Shown: one piece after another, positions 48,647 to 60,404 of the stretch
Layout: each line of letters opens with the position of its first letter
How positions within the stretch are numbered: position 1 is the first letter of the stretch
Assembly (NCBI RefSeq): GCF_965638725.1
Contig: NC_134960.1
Span: forward strand, 5,334,501-5,398,500
DNA from: Aptenodytes patagonicus
Lineage: Eukaryota; Chordata; Aves; Sphenisciformes; Spheniscidae
Direction of reading: 5' to 3'
DNA length: 64,000 nt
Translations under genes and position numbers: made by a program
Notes under the pieces: generated by a model
What the model was told of the DNA's origin: nothing
Databases searched by the model: none
Seen by the model: the letters and a program-made list of their open reading frames with translations, nothing else

Positions 48647-51600
48647 TAATTAAGTAAATATTCATTTAGACCATAAATTCTCTGGGAAAAGGTCCACTAA
48701 GAAAACTAATATAAGAAAAACAGTGAAAGGTATCTACTGAAATAGATATCTCAGTGGCTAACTGAAGTCACTTGGAGGTGACACTCGGGTACCGCACTGA
48801 CTCCCAGTGGACCCGGAGCACGAGGCGAGGCGCCTTGGCAGAGAAGTCCTGAAGGTATCTGCTGCCTAACCACTGCTAGAATTTAGAGCATGCCATATTG
48901 CTTTCACATAACAAAACCAAAACAGCAGCTAAAATTCAGCCATTACAGCAACTCACAGGCATCCAAGTTAACACATGGCTCAAAAGGAAGCTCCAGGAGA
49001 CCTTCTAGGCAGGGACCTTCCCCGAGCTGGAATCAGGGGTGTTTTGGCAGCTGAAGCTTAAGAAGTAAGAGACTCCCACTGAAGCACTGTTTTCTGAAGC
49101 ATGTGATTTGTAGAGCAGAGAGGGCTGGAGCATCCACCCCAGCACTCTCCCCCCACCAGGATCCTGCTCCCCAGGCAGAGATGCTGCAGAAGCTATCGGC
49201 ATCCCCCGCCTCCGGGACTGTTGCCCTCTGCTGGTAGATGTCCCACTTTCACACTCCTGTCTGCCGCAGAACAGCAAAATTGGGGTTTACAAAATATGTT
49301 TTCCTTTAACCTTTAACATAAATCACCATTCCTATAAAAATAGTGGGTTTACTCCAATAGTTTCATCACAACATTACCAGCTTTAAAATAATAACCCCTG
49401 GCCATCTTCACCCCCAGGCTGTGATTTCTGGGGCGCAAGCCATTCTGTTGCTCACCCTACACAGCAGTAACAGATCAGCTGAAAATGTTCTTCCTGCTCC
49501 TCCTCTTACTCTTTCCTGTAGCATAAGCAATTGATGTCACCCGCAGTCAGCTATGTCAGAAGCACAGACTTCCTGCCCCGTAGCCATATTATGTATTTAT
49601 CAGAAACTTGCTGGAAGATTTTCAGATACATTTTATGGTTTAGAATTGAGCACTCGAAAGGAAAAAAAATTAACATTCAGGAAGAAAGCTGTAAAAACAA
49701 CTGTTGTGGGCACTGGAACAAAGGCAAAGGTCAGTATTCAGATGCCTAAATACTACCAAGTCCCTTTACCTCATGAGTCCTGAGTTTTGACTCCCATTTC
49801 TGCACTTACTGAAGCGTCCAGTTCTTGCTACAGGCTGAACACGTGGACTTGAGAAAAAGTTTAGGCTATGGTCCAAAATGTGGGATTTTTTTTCCGCAAA
49901 ATTTTTGCTTAAGTGTTAAGATATCATTTTAATGTGATTCTTTGTGCTTATAATACATCCCTTAATGCTTCCACTACCACCTTCTGTGATAAGGGGAAAC
50001 TACCCATATGCTTTGTAAAGATGTTGTATGGCTTAATCAATATTTGTATACTGTAACTCAGAGACCAGCATAAACAAACCTATTCTCATTCAGGATCTCG
50101 CCACTCCAACCCAAGTCTCTTTACTATTACTCCTCGTGCACTCATTGCCTCGCTCTCTTCTTGAGATTTTTTAAAACATTTCATTTTTTGTTCTTTGCAA
50201 AAGCCAGGAAACACAGCCCACCACCCTAGTATCGCAACACAACATGCTGCAACATTAACACGAGTGAGTAAATCACACAGCCGCCACACGTGAAAATTTA
50301 GGCAAGATTGTTTCTGCAGGCACATTATTTTACCTGAACAGAAAAAACCGTCTCATGCAGCACGGATTGTCCTTCATTATCCTGCTCGGTATTTTCTGGG
50401 CAAACACCTTTCTCTGCTCAATCTCCATAGCGTATTCAGAGTGGGAACTGTATGTCAGGGGCTCAGCTCGGGTTTCTGTTCACTTACTGGACTTTCGCGG
50501 GGTGCTTTTCAGGGCTCAGCTTCCCCATCCTCCCTCTCCACGCAGAAGTGCACCCTGTGAGGCAGAAAGAAAACACGCTTTGAGAAGGCATTAGAGAGCG
50601 TGTGGCACCAGCTCGTTGCAACACTTTTGGCCTAGAGCAGCACCAGCAATAAAACAAGCCCAGCTCTTCCTTCCCAACCCTCCTTCCAAAGGCGATGTTT
50701 CTCAACTCCATCTCAGCTGACTCCCCAGTACACAGAAAACAAGAGCTTCCCATTGCCACCAGCTACAGACAAACCCAACATAACATTTCCAAAACACACG
50801 TGGCGCTGATTCATCACCAAGCTCATGCCTCAGAGAGGCTTTAAAAGTAACATTGATACCACAGAGCCGAAGCCCGGATTCTAGCTGGTGCTGGATGAGT
50901 AAAAGAAAACTCCAGTAACAACTTCTAAATGATATAATTACAGAAAAAATAATTTGCCTACAGTTAAAATTGCAGAAAATAATGGACAGGTGGGCCTAAA
51001 GGGAAAAAGGCATGGCAATTTGCACCAGGTTACTTACTGCAAAGGCTTGAAACCCCCCCTTGTGCTCCTGGCGATCTCTCTTTTTCAGGAGGATACGTCT
51101 CCACGAAAATAACAGTAGAAAGCTAGCATTACTTCTCTTGAGGAATGCACTTTGCTAAATATCATATGCAAGAGGCATTAGCAATTACAACTACAACCAT
51201 CCTGCAGTCCAGTAGTGATCTCAGGGGGAGAAGTCCTGAACTTGCAATCAGACAGGACTCAAAGGAGCTCTCTCCAGTAAACGGAGCATCATTATTCCAG
51301 CAGTGGTGGAAAGAAAACAAATAAACAAGCCCAAATGAAATCACACAGTGAAGGCCTTTGGCCAAATTTGTTACCCAGTAAAATTAAGAGATTACTAAAA
51401 CCTGAAAAGGTACTAGATAACCACACAGAGAGAATTGGGAATTTAGCATCAAATCTTTCGCGACTCTGCAACCCAGCCAGGGAGCAGTCAGTGAGCTCGA
51501 AACGAGAGGACATCCCTTTTGAGGAGGGAGGGGACCTGGAGGATGAAATAGGAGTAAACTACTTCAAAACACAGCTGATAGTGCTGTGCTTTTATACAAC

Positions 51601-53401
51601 AGCTAGATAAGCACAGCCTCCCCCCAGGGCCATGCCCTGCCCATGTTGTAATTTGTTCATCAGGATGTGCGGCTGGGAGAAGGAGGCTTTCCACTGAAGC
51701 TGTGTTAGTACGCAGTAAAGAAAACAAAATTATTGATCCACAGAGAAAGAGAACAAGTAAGAAGAGCGTGAACCTCCAGTCCCAAACACTACTCGTGCCT
51801 TTTATCCAGCGTTGCTTTAATCCAAGTCTATGCTAGAAATAGAGATTGGACTCCCGATCTTTCTTCTTCCCAATCCGTGCCTGCAGTGACTAGATTCATG
51901 CTTCCTTCCCTCCAGGATTTTGTGGAAAGCAAAATTTCTTACAAAATAGAAAAAATCCATTGTAAAACCACAGAAAGCAACAAAAGTTACAGAAATGACA
52001 GAAGAGACAGAGATGATATTCATCTTTTATATTGACTAGATTACAAACTAACAGCAGATTTTCAGATGTGTAGTGTTGCATGCTTTTCAATTCAAAACAG
52101 TATTCCCAGCAAGAACAGGGCTTCTGAGACAAACTAGTTGGCCACTGCATGGTATAAAGTAGCATTTGAACAACTGGAGTATTTTCAGATTCGTCAGCTC
52201 ATTCTGCTTCTAAGGGATTTTTCTGCAACGTTCATCAGTGATTTGTACTTTGATGGTAGCGAGCAAATGTGCATCTTGACACATTTCCAGCCAGAAACTT
52301 AACTTTCTAAATTGGCATTGATTCCTTACTGCATTACATGTGAAAAGAGATATTTATAGTAGTTTAATGAATGTAATATGTATCAAAATTATACATAGCT
52401 CTACATAGTGTAGTTAGATTTTTTTGTTTTTGAGGAAGAGCTGTTCTTTCCAAATCCAAATGTGTATTTTCCATTTGTGAAAGCATTTGGGAATGAAACT
52501 GTATGCATCAGACTAAGAGGGTTAATATCCAGATGCCTCAGACAGATGGCATTAGTAGTCTGACTGGGCTTGACATCTAGTTTTCAAAGTTAAGGAGCTT
52601 TGGTTACGTGGATGGCTGACAATCTGAGAATAGCCAGTGCTCTAAGCTTGACGCTTTCTATAATAGCAATAGGCAATACTACAGCTTTGCTTAACAGACT
52701 TTAGCAAAAAAAAAAAGTTACACCAAGATCAACCACACTGAGAAAGTACTTAAGAAAATGCTGTTGCAACTTTTAGTTTAGGACTGCTACTGGCAAAGGC
52801 TGAAGCAAGGACAGAGAACGGTACTTGAATTTTATTTTTTATGCTTTTTTTTTTTTTGCTACAGCCTAGACCTGAAGCATTCCATCTTTTTAACTGTTCA
52901 GTCTATTCAGTAGATAGAACTACAGGAAATAGAAGAATCTGAAGAATGTCTCTTCTGCACCAAACTACAGCTTTAGAGCCCTTGCTCTTTCAGTGTTGTC
53001 ACTACCCACTTTCCCCACGAGATGGGTTAGATGTTTCTAAGGGGAATATAGATACGATTAAAACACTCTTAGAACCATATGAACAAGAGGTATCAGTTCA
53101 AATGTGACTACATATTTCCTCCCTATTATATGTAACAGAAATCGAGGAGAGTTCTGGGAGCAGAGAAGGCAAAAAGACTAGGATTTGTCAAAGGAACATC
53201 AAGGAGGAAAGCACCCAACTCCATCAGCCCCTTTACAAGTCCTAGTACACAGGTAAATGATAGAACATTCCTAGGTAAAGCTATATAGCAGAAAGACTTT
53301 CATCTTGTTATAAGAAATACATATCTGACACCCGTCAATAGTAGTACTTACATTACAGTACAAGTAAATACTCATTAAAGGTAAATGGAAGTAGAGGTAA
53401 T

Positions 53402-53429
53402 GTATGTGTGTGCGTATACACACACATAC
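53402..53429. repeat. TG/CA imperfect palindrome
   Basis: GTATGTGTGTGCGTATACACACACATAC-type sequence is self-complementary around a central GTATAC with one mismatch pair, and could form a hairpin or Z-DNA. Confidence 0.8.
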
Positions 53430-56400
53430 CAGAAATAGAGTAGTAATACTTCAATAGGAGACCTAAAAAAGCCCATCAACAAAAGCAAATAGTGCTTGTT
53501 CAGGCTGGCTCAAAACTCCTTATGGTGTGTTTGCATTGCGAAAGACATTTTAAAAGTGAAGCAGGGATGTAACTCTTTTATTCATTTAAGAAATACAAAA
53601 ATAACAAGCAGAAAACTCATCTTTAAGGGATGCATACACCAGATCACAGAATCAGTTACGCAAAAAATATTCAATAACCCATTGTTTTGTAAACTACACC
53701 TCTGGCTAAGGTGAAAGACTGAAATTTTGGGAGTTACCCTTTCAATCACCTAATATTAATCCGAGGTATTATATATAGACACAGTTTGAAAAACCTATTG
53801 GAAATGCCTTCTTCCTATTAAATAGCTTAGAAAGCAGAGGTCCATAACAACATATACCACCTAAATGTGGTACAAACAGTTGATTACGTGATAAACACTA
53901 ACCCGTAATAGCAGGACAAGCAATCCTTTTTAAAAGGCTTGGATAAGCTACCTTCTGTCAGAAAACCAATCACCTCACAGACTGTAGGAGCAAAATCCCA
54001 TTCTCACAAAATGCACCTTGTTTTTGTTTACTGTGTGCATCTCAGAAGGGCGTCCTTCAGTTTTATTTTTTAGAGATTAATTAACACTCTAAACCAAACT
54101 TTTGCATTTTAGAAAGAACATTCTGAGGTACATAGAAAAAAAGAAGCTGCTCTATTTTCAGACTTGAATGGGAGGTTGGGGTCCTCAGCACCACTCGGGC
54201 CCGGACCCTTTCCAGCAGCACTAGGAATGCCATTATATTGCGACAATAGTATCAGCTGACAGGGCAGGATAATAAACCAGTGTTCTGACCAACACTATCC
54301 ACTTAGGTCTTTCAATGCTAAATGAAAGCAAAATTTGCTTTACAGAAGGGATCTAAGCTGGGGCGGGGGGGGAAGAACACCATAAAGCATTTGAGAACTT
54401 TAAATTACATTTTTAACCATGTTAAATATTTCAGCTTCACTGATTGTTAAGTATGTATGCACAAAGTATCTGATCGAGTTCAAGCACACCTCCTGTCAGC
54501 GCCCCAGCTGGGCACACCGTTGGCCTCCCAGCGGGTCTGCGCTCCTGCAAGAGGAACTGGGAGTCCAAGAGCTAGTACTGCAGCTGCATCACTTGCAGCT
54601 ATTTCAACACGCAACACAAACCAGAAAGCTTGCTCAATTGTGGAGGATAAAGATTGTCCACCTAAGTATACTACACAAGCCTGCAGGGCAAGGCACAGCT
54701 TTTATTTCACAAGTCTGTCACAGCTGTAATACAGCCAGTGACCCACAGAGATTTGCTGTGATCAAAGCTGTTTCAGCTCTTACTGCTGTTCTACCTTTCC
54801 ATCACCTAATGTTAAAAAACACAAGTGAGAGGTACTTCCACTGATTTGTGCAAGTACGTACACAGGTGTTTAGCATGTTTCTTTTTAATGCAGTAGTCAT
54901 CAGCATTATAAAAGTGTACGTTAGGCTAATTTTATTAGCCAAATAAAATTTACAAGTCACACAGGAAGCAGAATCAAGAACAAATTAGAGTAGACATGAA
55001 TACCCATTACTATTAAAAACCTCTGCGCGCATCACAACACACTTGAGCTATACTGCGATACCGTAGTCTCTGAAAAGCTTTGTTTTACAGAATTTCTTTT
55101 TGTTCATGCAGATTACAAAAATAAAAAGAACATCTGTGTTTTAAGAAAACTACTGCACTTTTGCTTTCATTATTAAATGCTGAAAGTAAACTAATTGCTC
55201 TCCCTTCCTATTTCTCACAGGTGAAACCAACACAATCCAGCATTCACTCCTGAATAAAGGCCATTAAATTACTGAGATAATTTCAGACACATATACTTCA
55301 GAACTAAACTACAAACTACAGAACAGGACACTAAAGTTACTTTATTTCTACCTCCGTGACCATCCTAGAGCGACTGTGCAGTCACAAACTTCTTTATTTA
55401 CATGCCAGCTACATACTTCATTTCATCTTAGTTCTTCCTACACACCTCTATGCAAACAAATCCACCCAGGGGTCAGAAAATTACTAAATACCATTAAATA
55501 CCTAAGTAAAGCTTTAGCAACAAATCTCTTCTGTTTACTAGGAACTGTACTAGAAACAGGTTTATATTCAAAGACAGTCTTTAAGTCATTGTGTCTTTAA
55601 TGCTATCCAATACAGATTTGCATCTCTTTCTATATTCCATGGTACATCCTAGCATTACTGCTCCTTATTAAACAAGTGCTTACACAAGCCTCTCAAACAC
55701 TACCTGCATTGTCACAAGGAAGGTCTCGCTCCCAAGAGACAAGAGGTCAGAGTAGAGCGAGTCCCACCTACTCAAGACACTCACCACAGAACACTGTTAA
55801 ACAGACAGCAATCTTTTGAGAGAGAAATTAGGCAGCATACCCCCTAATATAGGTGCAATTTCTGGGATCTGCTTTTTATTCTAGAAGACATTAGTCCTAC
55901 AAGAGGACTATTACATACAGATAATCAAACAGCATGTTTCAGTACAACAATTCTCGAAATCAAGCCATAGCTTGGCAAAACCGTCAGATTTCACACATGA
56001 AGTCACTTTTTTAAAAACCTACTTGTTTCTAGTATCAACATGGCACATAACGTGAAAATACCATAAAGCTATAGTTGGTGCACAAATCTTTATCTTCCCA
56101 AGTTAAATGACAAGCCACATCACAGAAGTGAATTTAACAATTTCTCTCAAAACCAGGCTGTCCCTTGATAAGGTTAAGGCAATTCACCATTGCAAGGGAG
56201 ACTAAGTCATATGCCCAAACGAACACAAGACCTAGAACTCTGTAGTTCATTTCAGCTACATGAAGCTGTGCTTCAAGTGAAGTTCGAGGATGACTGTCAA
56301 CATGGTTTTAAAGTGCAAAGGTAAAGTAAAAAAACTTCAAGCCCAGTGAACTGAAATAAAACCAACCATCTGAAGCTGCCCGCCAACAAGAGCTGGTACT

Positions 56401-57033
56401 TGCAGTGTTTTACAAATACTTCTCCGAAATGACTTGCACTCTCAACAACGTATCAGTGACACTGGTTCACAACAGAGGCTAACAAGCCTTTGAAATAAAA
56501 AAATTACAATTGCAAACAGCAAGTTACTTGGAACTTATTTATAAAAGCTAAGCCAAAGAGAACCAGTTTCACTCTAAGAGCCACAAATTACCACAACCAA
56601 GAGGAAACTCAGCTCCTGGTTTAAATCCTGATGATACCAGAAGGTTGTCCTGTTTATTCAAGCTCACGTAGGTAATTAAGTTGATGCTAGTTTTACTTCT
56701 AATAGCAACAAAAAGACTCATTTCAACTAAAAGCAGCATCAGGTTAGATTGACATCAAAGACTGACAATACCTTGAAATTTCATGCGAAATCCTTCAGCC
56801 CAGAAGCACAAAGCCCTAGACATTTACTGTCCACTGGAATCAGTGGGAATTATATGCCTAGTATCTTGCGTATCTGGAGCAAAGCAAAAATCAGCTTTTA
56901 AGATGCAGTCCCATAAAGCATCAGCATTAAAGACTAAGTGCTTAGAAACCTGAAGTCAAAATAACTTTGTACTTTTTAAATCCATGCCCCGTATCATACA
57001 TACTCTCACTCAAGCATATAAGGAATTCAAATC

Positions 57034-57039
57034 TTTATT
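57034..57039 (-). terminator. HNRNPA0: Candidate distal polyadenylation signal for HNRNPA0
   Basis: The minus strand reads AATAAA here, giving a 3' UTR of about 1.65 kb. A second AATAAA lies at 57403-57408. These are candidates only, because AATAAA is frequent by chance in AT-rich DNA. Confidence 0.3.
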
Positions 57040-58144
57040 TGATATCCATAAACCCATAAACGTTGCTATTCTATATTTCTATGCAGGAAGGCAGTTTTCC
57101 CCTAAAACATTATGCTTTTTAATAAACAACAAACTTTAATTCTATTGCGTGAAAGGGCTACAAATATACATTTGTTAATCAAGCAGACTACACAGATATT
57201 TTTGCTTTACAACTGGCACCTATGTTACTGGTACACTTAGCTGGCTCATTTATCATAGCACTTTGCCCACGTAGTTTAGATTATCACTTTTTGAAATATG
57301 GGCAATTGCAATTATTTAAAAAAAAAAAAAAAAAGAAATACGTGCTGAGGCAGGTATTGCAAATCCATTCCTTTTTCCCAGTCAGTACTCACGGAGCCCA
57401 TCTTTATTCACATGCAGATGTCATTGCATTCTACACCAGTCATCTAGTGGCATAAAATAACTTTCCAAAGTCTAGTACAATTGTTAGCGAACCAATTTTA
57501 CTCCTGCTGTAACGAAGCCTGCAGCAAGGGGGCTGCCATCCTGTCGGTAGGTGGTGCTGCGAGAGATTCTCGGGGAACTTTAACGAAGGACAATAGTTCA
57601 GAGTGAAAAGTCTGTTAACCCGGTACTATGAAAACAAGTATGCGTTTAATAGAAGGGATAAATGCCGACCCTTTCCTGGAAGGAATCATACACAGACAAA
57701 CCGATAAGAGGACGTGAAACTAAGCAATTGGAAATTCTGAACATTTTATATGAATGAAGCACATGCTTAACACAAACTATTTCTTCAAAACTACACAGTA
57801 CATACGTCGATGGAAAAGTCCTATAGAAAAAATCGACCAACCATGTCAGCACGTCAAACTGCCTAGTACAAGATGGTGGATGCACACAAACTGTGTAAAG
57901 TGAGAACGAATATTTAAAAAACAGACCACATCCACGGATTAGTACTTCAAAAATTTCTCTGTCGAGTGTTTGAAAACCAATAAATCCACTAGGGGGGTAG
58001 CAAAAAAGTCAATCAGGACCTTTACTGGCAATAAAATATTTACTCTAAGTACACAGATTTTAAAGCAGAGGAACACTTGCTTCAAACCTAGAAAAGCCTT
58101 AAAACCGTACGGAATGGATCCTAGGAAAAAAAATTAGACATGTA

Positions 58145-58681
58145 AAGGTCAATGAACACAATGATTTATTTAAAAAATAAAAAACGTAAAAACGATTTTT
58201 TCCTCCTTTACAGAAATGTTAATTTCAGTCATGGGATCCGAGTAGATTTTGTAGAAAAAAATGTAGTAGCCAGGTATCGAGTCCTTACAACAAAGGAAAT
58301 TCCCCCATAACCCTCCCCAGTTTTTACTCCAGATCAGCGAGACACTTCCCACCCCATACCCCCAAAAAACAAATTAAAACAAGACATTTTTCGTTGCTAG
58401 TATAAAAACGACCAAGGTCCAAGTAATAATAAAAAAATAGAGTCCATCAATGACTGTAACACAAAGTATGTGTATGTGGGGCCCAGTCCATCTTCAGAGA
58501 GAAAGAAGTGGCACAGGCAGCAGAGGCGACCCCCAGGGGGCATTTAGGAGCTGCTCCCACAGCAGGGAGGCATTTAAAAGGAGCTGCCCTTCGGCGAATG
58601 AGGGGAGAAACCATTTAGAAGCTGCCCCGTATCAAAGGGAGGGCTCTCCACGCCACCCCCAATGCGTATGGGCGCTCCAGC
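58145..58681 (-). other. HNRNPA0: HNRNPA0 3' UTR (proximal part)
   Basis: This is the stretch between the stop codon and the first good polyadenylation signal. The transcript strand is U-rich towards its end with several poly-U blocks, typical for hnRNP A/B UTRs. No coding potential is seen. Confidence 0.55.
58165..58170 (-). terminator. HNRNPA0: Candidate proximal polyadenylation signal for HNRNPA0
   Basis: The minus strand reads AAATAAATC, followed within 20 bases by a GU-rich stretch (TTGTGTTCATTG). This is the classic arrangement. It would give a 3' UTR of about 0.5 kb. Confidence 0.55.
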
Positions 58682-59617
58682 TCAGAAAGAGCCGCCCCCG
58701 TAGCCTCCCCCACCATAGCCTCCTCTGTACGGTCCACTGTTACTGCGGCCCCCCCAGCTGCCGCCCCCTCCTCCACCTCCTCCGCCGCTCTTCATGGGGC
58801 CGTAGGAGGACTGGTGCTGGCTGTAGCTGCCGAACCCGCCGTACCCGTTGCCGTAGTCGCCGCCTCCCCCTCCGCCGCCGCCTCCGTAGGAGCCGCTGCC
58901 ATAGGAGCCGTAACCGCCGCCGCCTCCTCCACCGTAGCCGCCGTAGCTATTGTAACCGCCGCCTCCTTTGGAAAGGCCGTTGTGATCCCGGTTGCCGGAT
59001 CCGCCGCCGCCCCGACCCCTTCCTCCTCCTCTGCCTCCCCGGGAGGGCCTGGAAGAGCCGCCGCCTCCCCCGCCCGACTGGATGTCCTCCTTGGGCACGG
59101 CCTTCTTAACCTCCACGCGGTGGCCCTGGATCGGGTGGAACTTGACCACGGCCGCCTTGTCGGCGGCGTCGTGGTTCTGGAAATAGACGAAGCCGAAGCC
59201 GCGCTTCTTCCCGCTCTGTTTGTCGGCGATGATCTCGGCCTTCTCCACGGGGCCGAACTGGCTGAAATGCTGCACCAGGTCCCCTTCGCCTACGTCCCCT
59301 TTGAGGCCGCCCACAAAGAGCTTCTTCACCTTAGCGTGGGCCCCCGGTTTGGCCGAGTCCTCCCGGGACACGGCCCGCTTCAGCTCCACCGCGTTCCCGT
59401 CCACGGCGTGGGGGGAGGCGGCCATGGCGGCGTCGGCCTCCTCCACCGCCGAGTAGGTGACGAAGCCGAAGCAGCGGGAGCGCTTGGTCTGCGGGTTGAG
59501 CACGACCACGCAGTCGGTGAGGGTACCGTAGGCCGCGAAGTGCTCCCGCAGCCCGGCCTCCGTGGTCTGCACGTTCAGGCCGCCGATGAACAGCTTGCAT
59601 AGCTGCGAGTTCTCCAT
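58682..59617 (-). CDS. HNRNPA0: HNRNPA0, heterogeneous nuclear ribonucleoprotein A0 (single exon)
   Basis: A complete intronless frame encodes 311 residues; human is about 305. Two RRMs follow each other. RRM1 (about 7-84) has RNP2 LFIGGL and RNP1 [11 protein letters not shown]2 (about 98-175) has RNP2 LFVGGL and RNP1 RGFGFVYF. The C-terminus from about 184 is glycine-rich with RGG, SYG and YGG repeats. It ends with an M9-like PY nuclear-import signal (SSYGPMK at about 270-276, GPY at about 295-297). Ser84 in KRAVSRED is the MAPKAPK2 target known from human. The protein binds AU-rich 3' UTRs of inflammatory mRNAs and shuttles between nucleus and cytoplasm. The start ATG has a good context (GGCAGCATGG). 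The extra length compared with human is likely in the polyglycine runs. The GC content is far above that of the flanks, as expected inside a CpG island. The lack of introns is normal for this gene and does not make it a retrocopy: synteny with KLHL3 is conserved and it has its own CpG promoter. Confidence 0.97.
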   Translation of the reverse strand: MENSQLCKLFIGGLNVQTTEAGLREHFAAYGTLTDCVVVLNPQTKRSRCFGFVTYSAVEEADAAMAASPHAVDGNAVELKRAVSREDSAKPGAHAKVKKLFVGGLKGDVGEGDLVQHFSQFGPVEKAEIIADKQSGKKRGFGFVYFQNHDAADKAAVVKFHPIQGHRVEVKKAVPKEDIQSGGGGGGSSRPSRGGRGGGRGRGGGGSGNRDHNGLSKGGGGYNSYGGYGGGGGGGYGSYGSGSYGGGGGGGGGDYGNGYGGFGSYSQHQSSYGPMKSGGGGGGGGGSWGGRSNSGPYRGGYGGGGYGGGSF

Positions 59618-59908
59618 GCTGCCGCCGGTGCCGGGGCTGCGCCTGGGCCTGGCGCCGAGACTCCTCCTCCTGTTGGGGGGCAGCTCTGAAGGTTTTTTCC
59701 CCCCCTTCTCCGTCTTGCCGCCTCTTCCCCCTCGCTTGCTGCGAACAGCGCGACCTCACGGCTGCGGCAGCCGCCGGCGATGGCTCCCTCGGCCTGGCCC
59801 AACGCCTTCGCTTCGCCTCACCTGACCAGCAGAAGAGACGGGGCGTCCCGGCTGCCGCCGCTCCCGCAGAAAGGGGGGGTGGGGGTGGGGGAAAACACAG
59901 GCACGCAC

Positions 59909-59919
59909 AAAATGGCGGC
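59909..59919 (+). promoter_or_regulatory. YY1-like motif
   Basis: AAAATGGCGGC matches the YY1 consensus in plus orientation. Such motifs often sit just downstream of a start site on the sense strand, which would favour a transcript running to the right. Confidence 0.55.
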
Positions 59920-60016
59920 GGCTACTTCTCAAGAGCTCGGCCGGCGACTGGTGCCCACACAAAGGGGACGCTGGGAGCCCCGCCCGCCGCCGCGCACGCC
60001 CCCCACGCCAGCGCAG

Positions 60017-60294
60017 CCAATGAGAGCGCGCCGACGGAGCCGTCCGCGACTCACCTTTAGGGGCGGGGCTCCGACCGCGATCGACGTGCGCGGCGACTAA
60101 TCAGAGGGCGCGACCTCCGCCGCGCGTCGGCGAAAGGCCCGGGGTCCGCCGGTGACAGACGCGGCGGACAGCCAATAGAGTCGCGCTGTAACGGCCGGTG
60201 ATGCGGGGCATCCTCTGCGCGCGTCGAGAGAAGGGGAGGGACCGGGACCGGCTCCGGCTGCGCCAATGCGTCAAGCCAGCGGCCGTGAGCCAAT
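60017..60294 (+). promoter_or_regulatory. Four CCAAT boxes (NF-Y type)
   Basis: CCAAT occurs at 60017-60021, 60172-60176, 60263-60267 and 60290-60294, all on the plus strand within 280 bp of CpG island. Three of the four lie in GCCAAT, the preferred NF-Y context. Confidence 0.6.
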
Positions 60295-60389
60295 GGGCCT
60301 CCTCCGCCCCGGCCGCGCGCTTTCTCCCCGGCGGCCCCGCCCCGCGGGCGGGGGCAGCGCGCGGAGGGTCCGCGGGCAGCTCGCGCGGG

Positions 60390-60404
60390 AGCGTTTGAAA
60401 CGCT
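60390..60404. promoter_or_regulatory. CHR-like palindrome
   Basis: AGCGTTTGAAACGCT is a perfect 7+1+7 palindrome containing TTTGAA, the CHR element bound by the DREAM/MuvB complex in cell-cycle promoters. CCGTTAG, which reads CTAACGG on the other strand and resembles a MYB site, follows within a few bases. Confidence 0.4.

Larger units (their letters stand above)
45721..57030. other. Intergenic region between KLHL3 and HNRNPA0
   Basis: About 11 kb without a recognisable gene. It holds a MIR-like fragment (46671-46780), a CR1 3' end (48551-48646) and an imperfect TG/CA palindrome (53402-53429). From about 52 kb onwards it is AT-rich and free of obvious repeats. It may contain distal 3' UTR of HNRNPA0 if downstream polyadenylation sites are used. 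Confidence 0.7.

Noticed and set aside
58814..59602. A 262-codon plus-strand ORF opposite HNRNPA0
   Set aside because: It is an antisense shadow of the GC-rich HNRNPA0 frame. The composition is Ala/Val/Gly-rich with no domain, and HNRNPA0 explains the open frame through its codon bias.
58682..59617. HNRNPA0 as a processed retrogene
   Set aside because: Known orthologues are also single-exon and next to KLHL3. There is no poly-A tail or target-site duplication, and it has its own CpG-island promoter.
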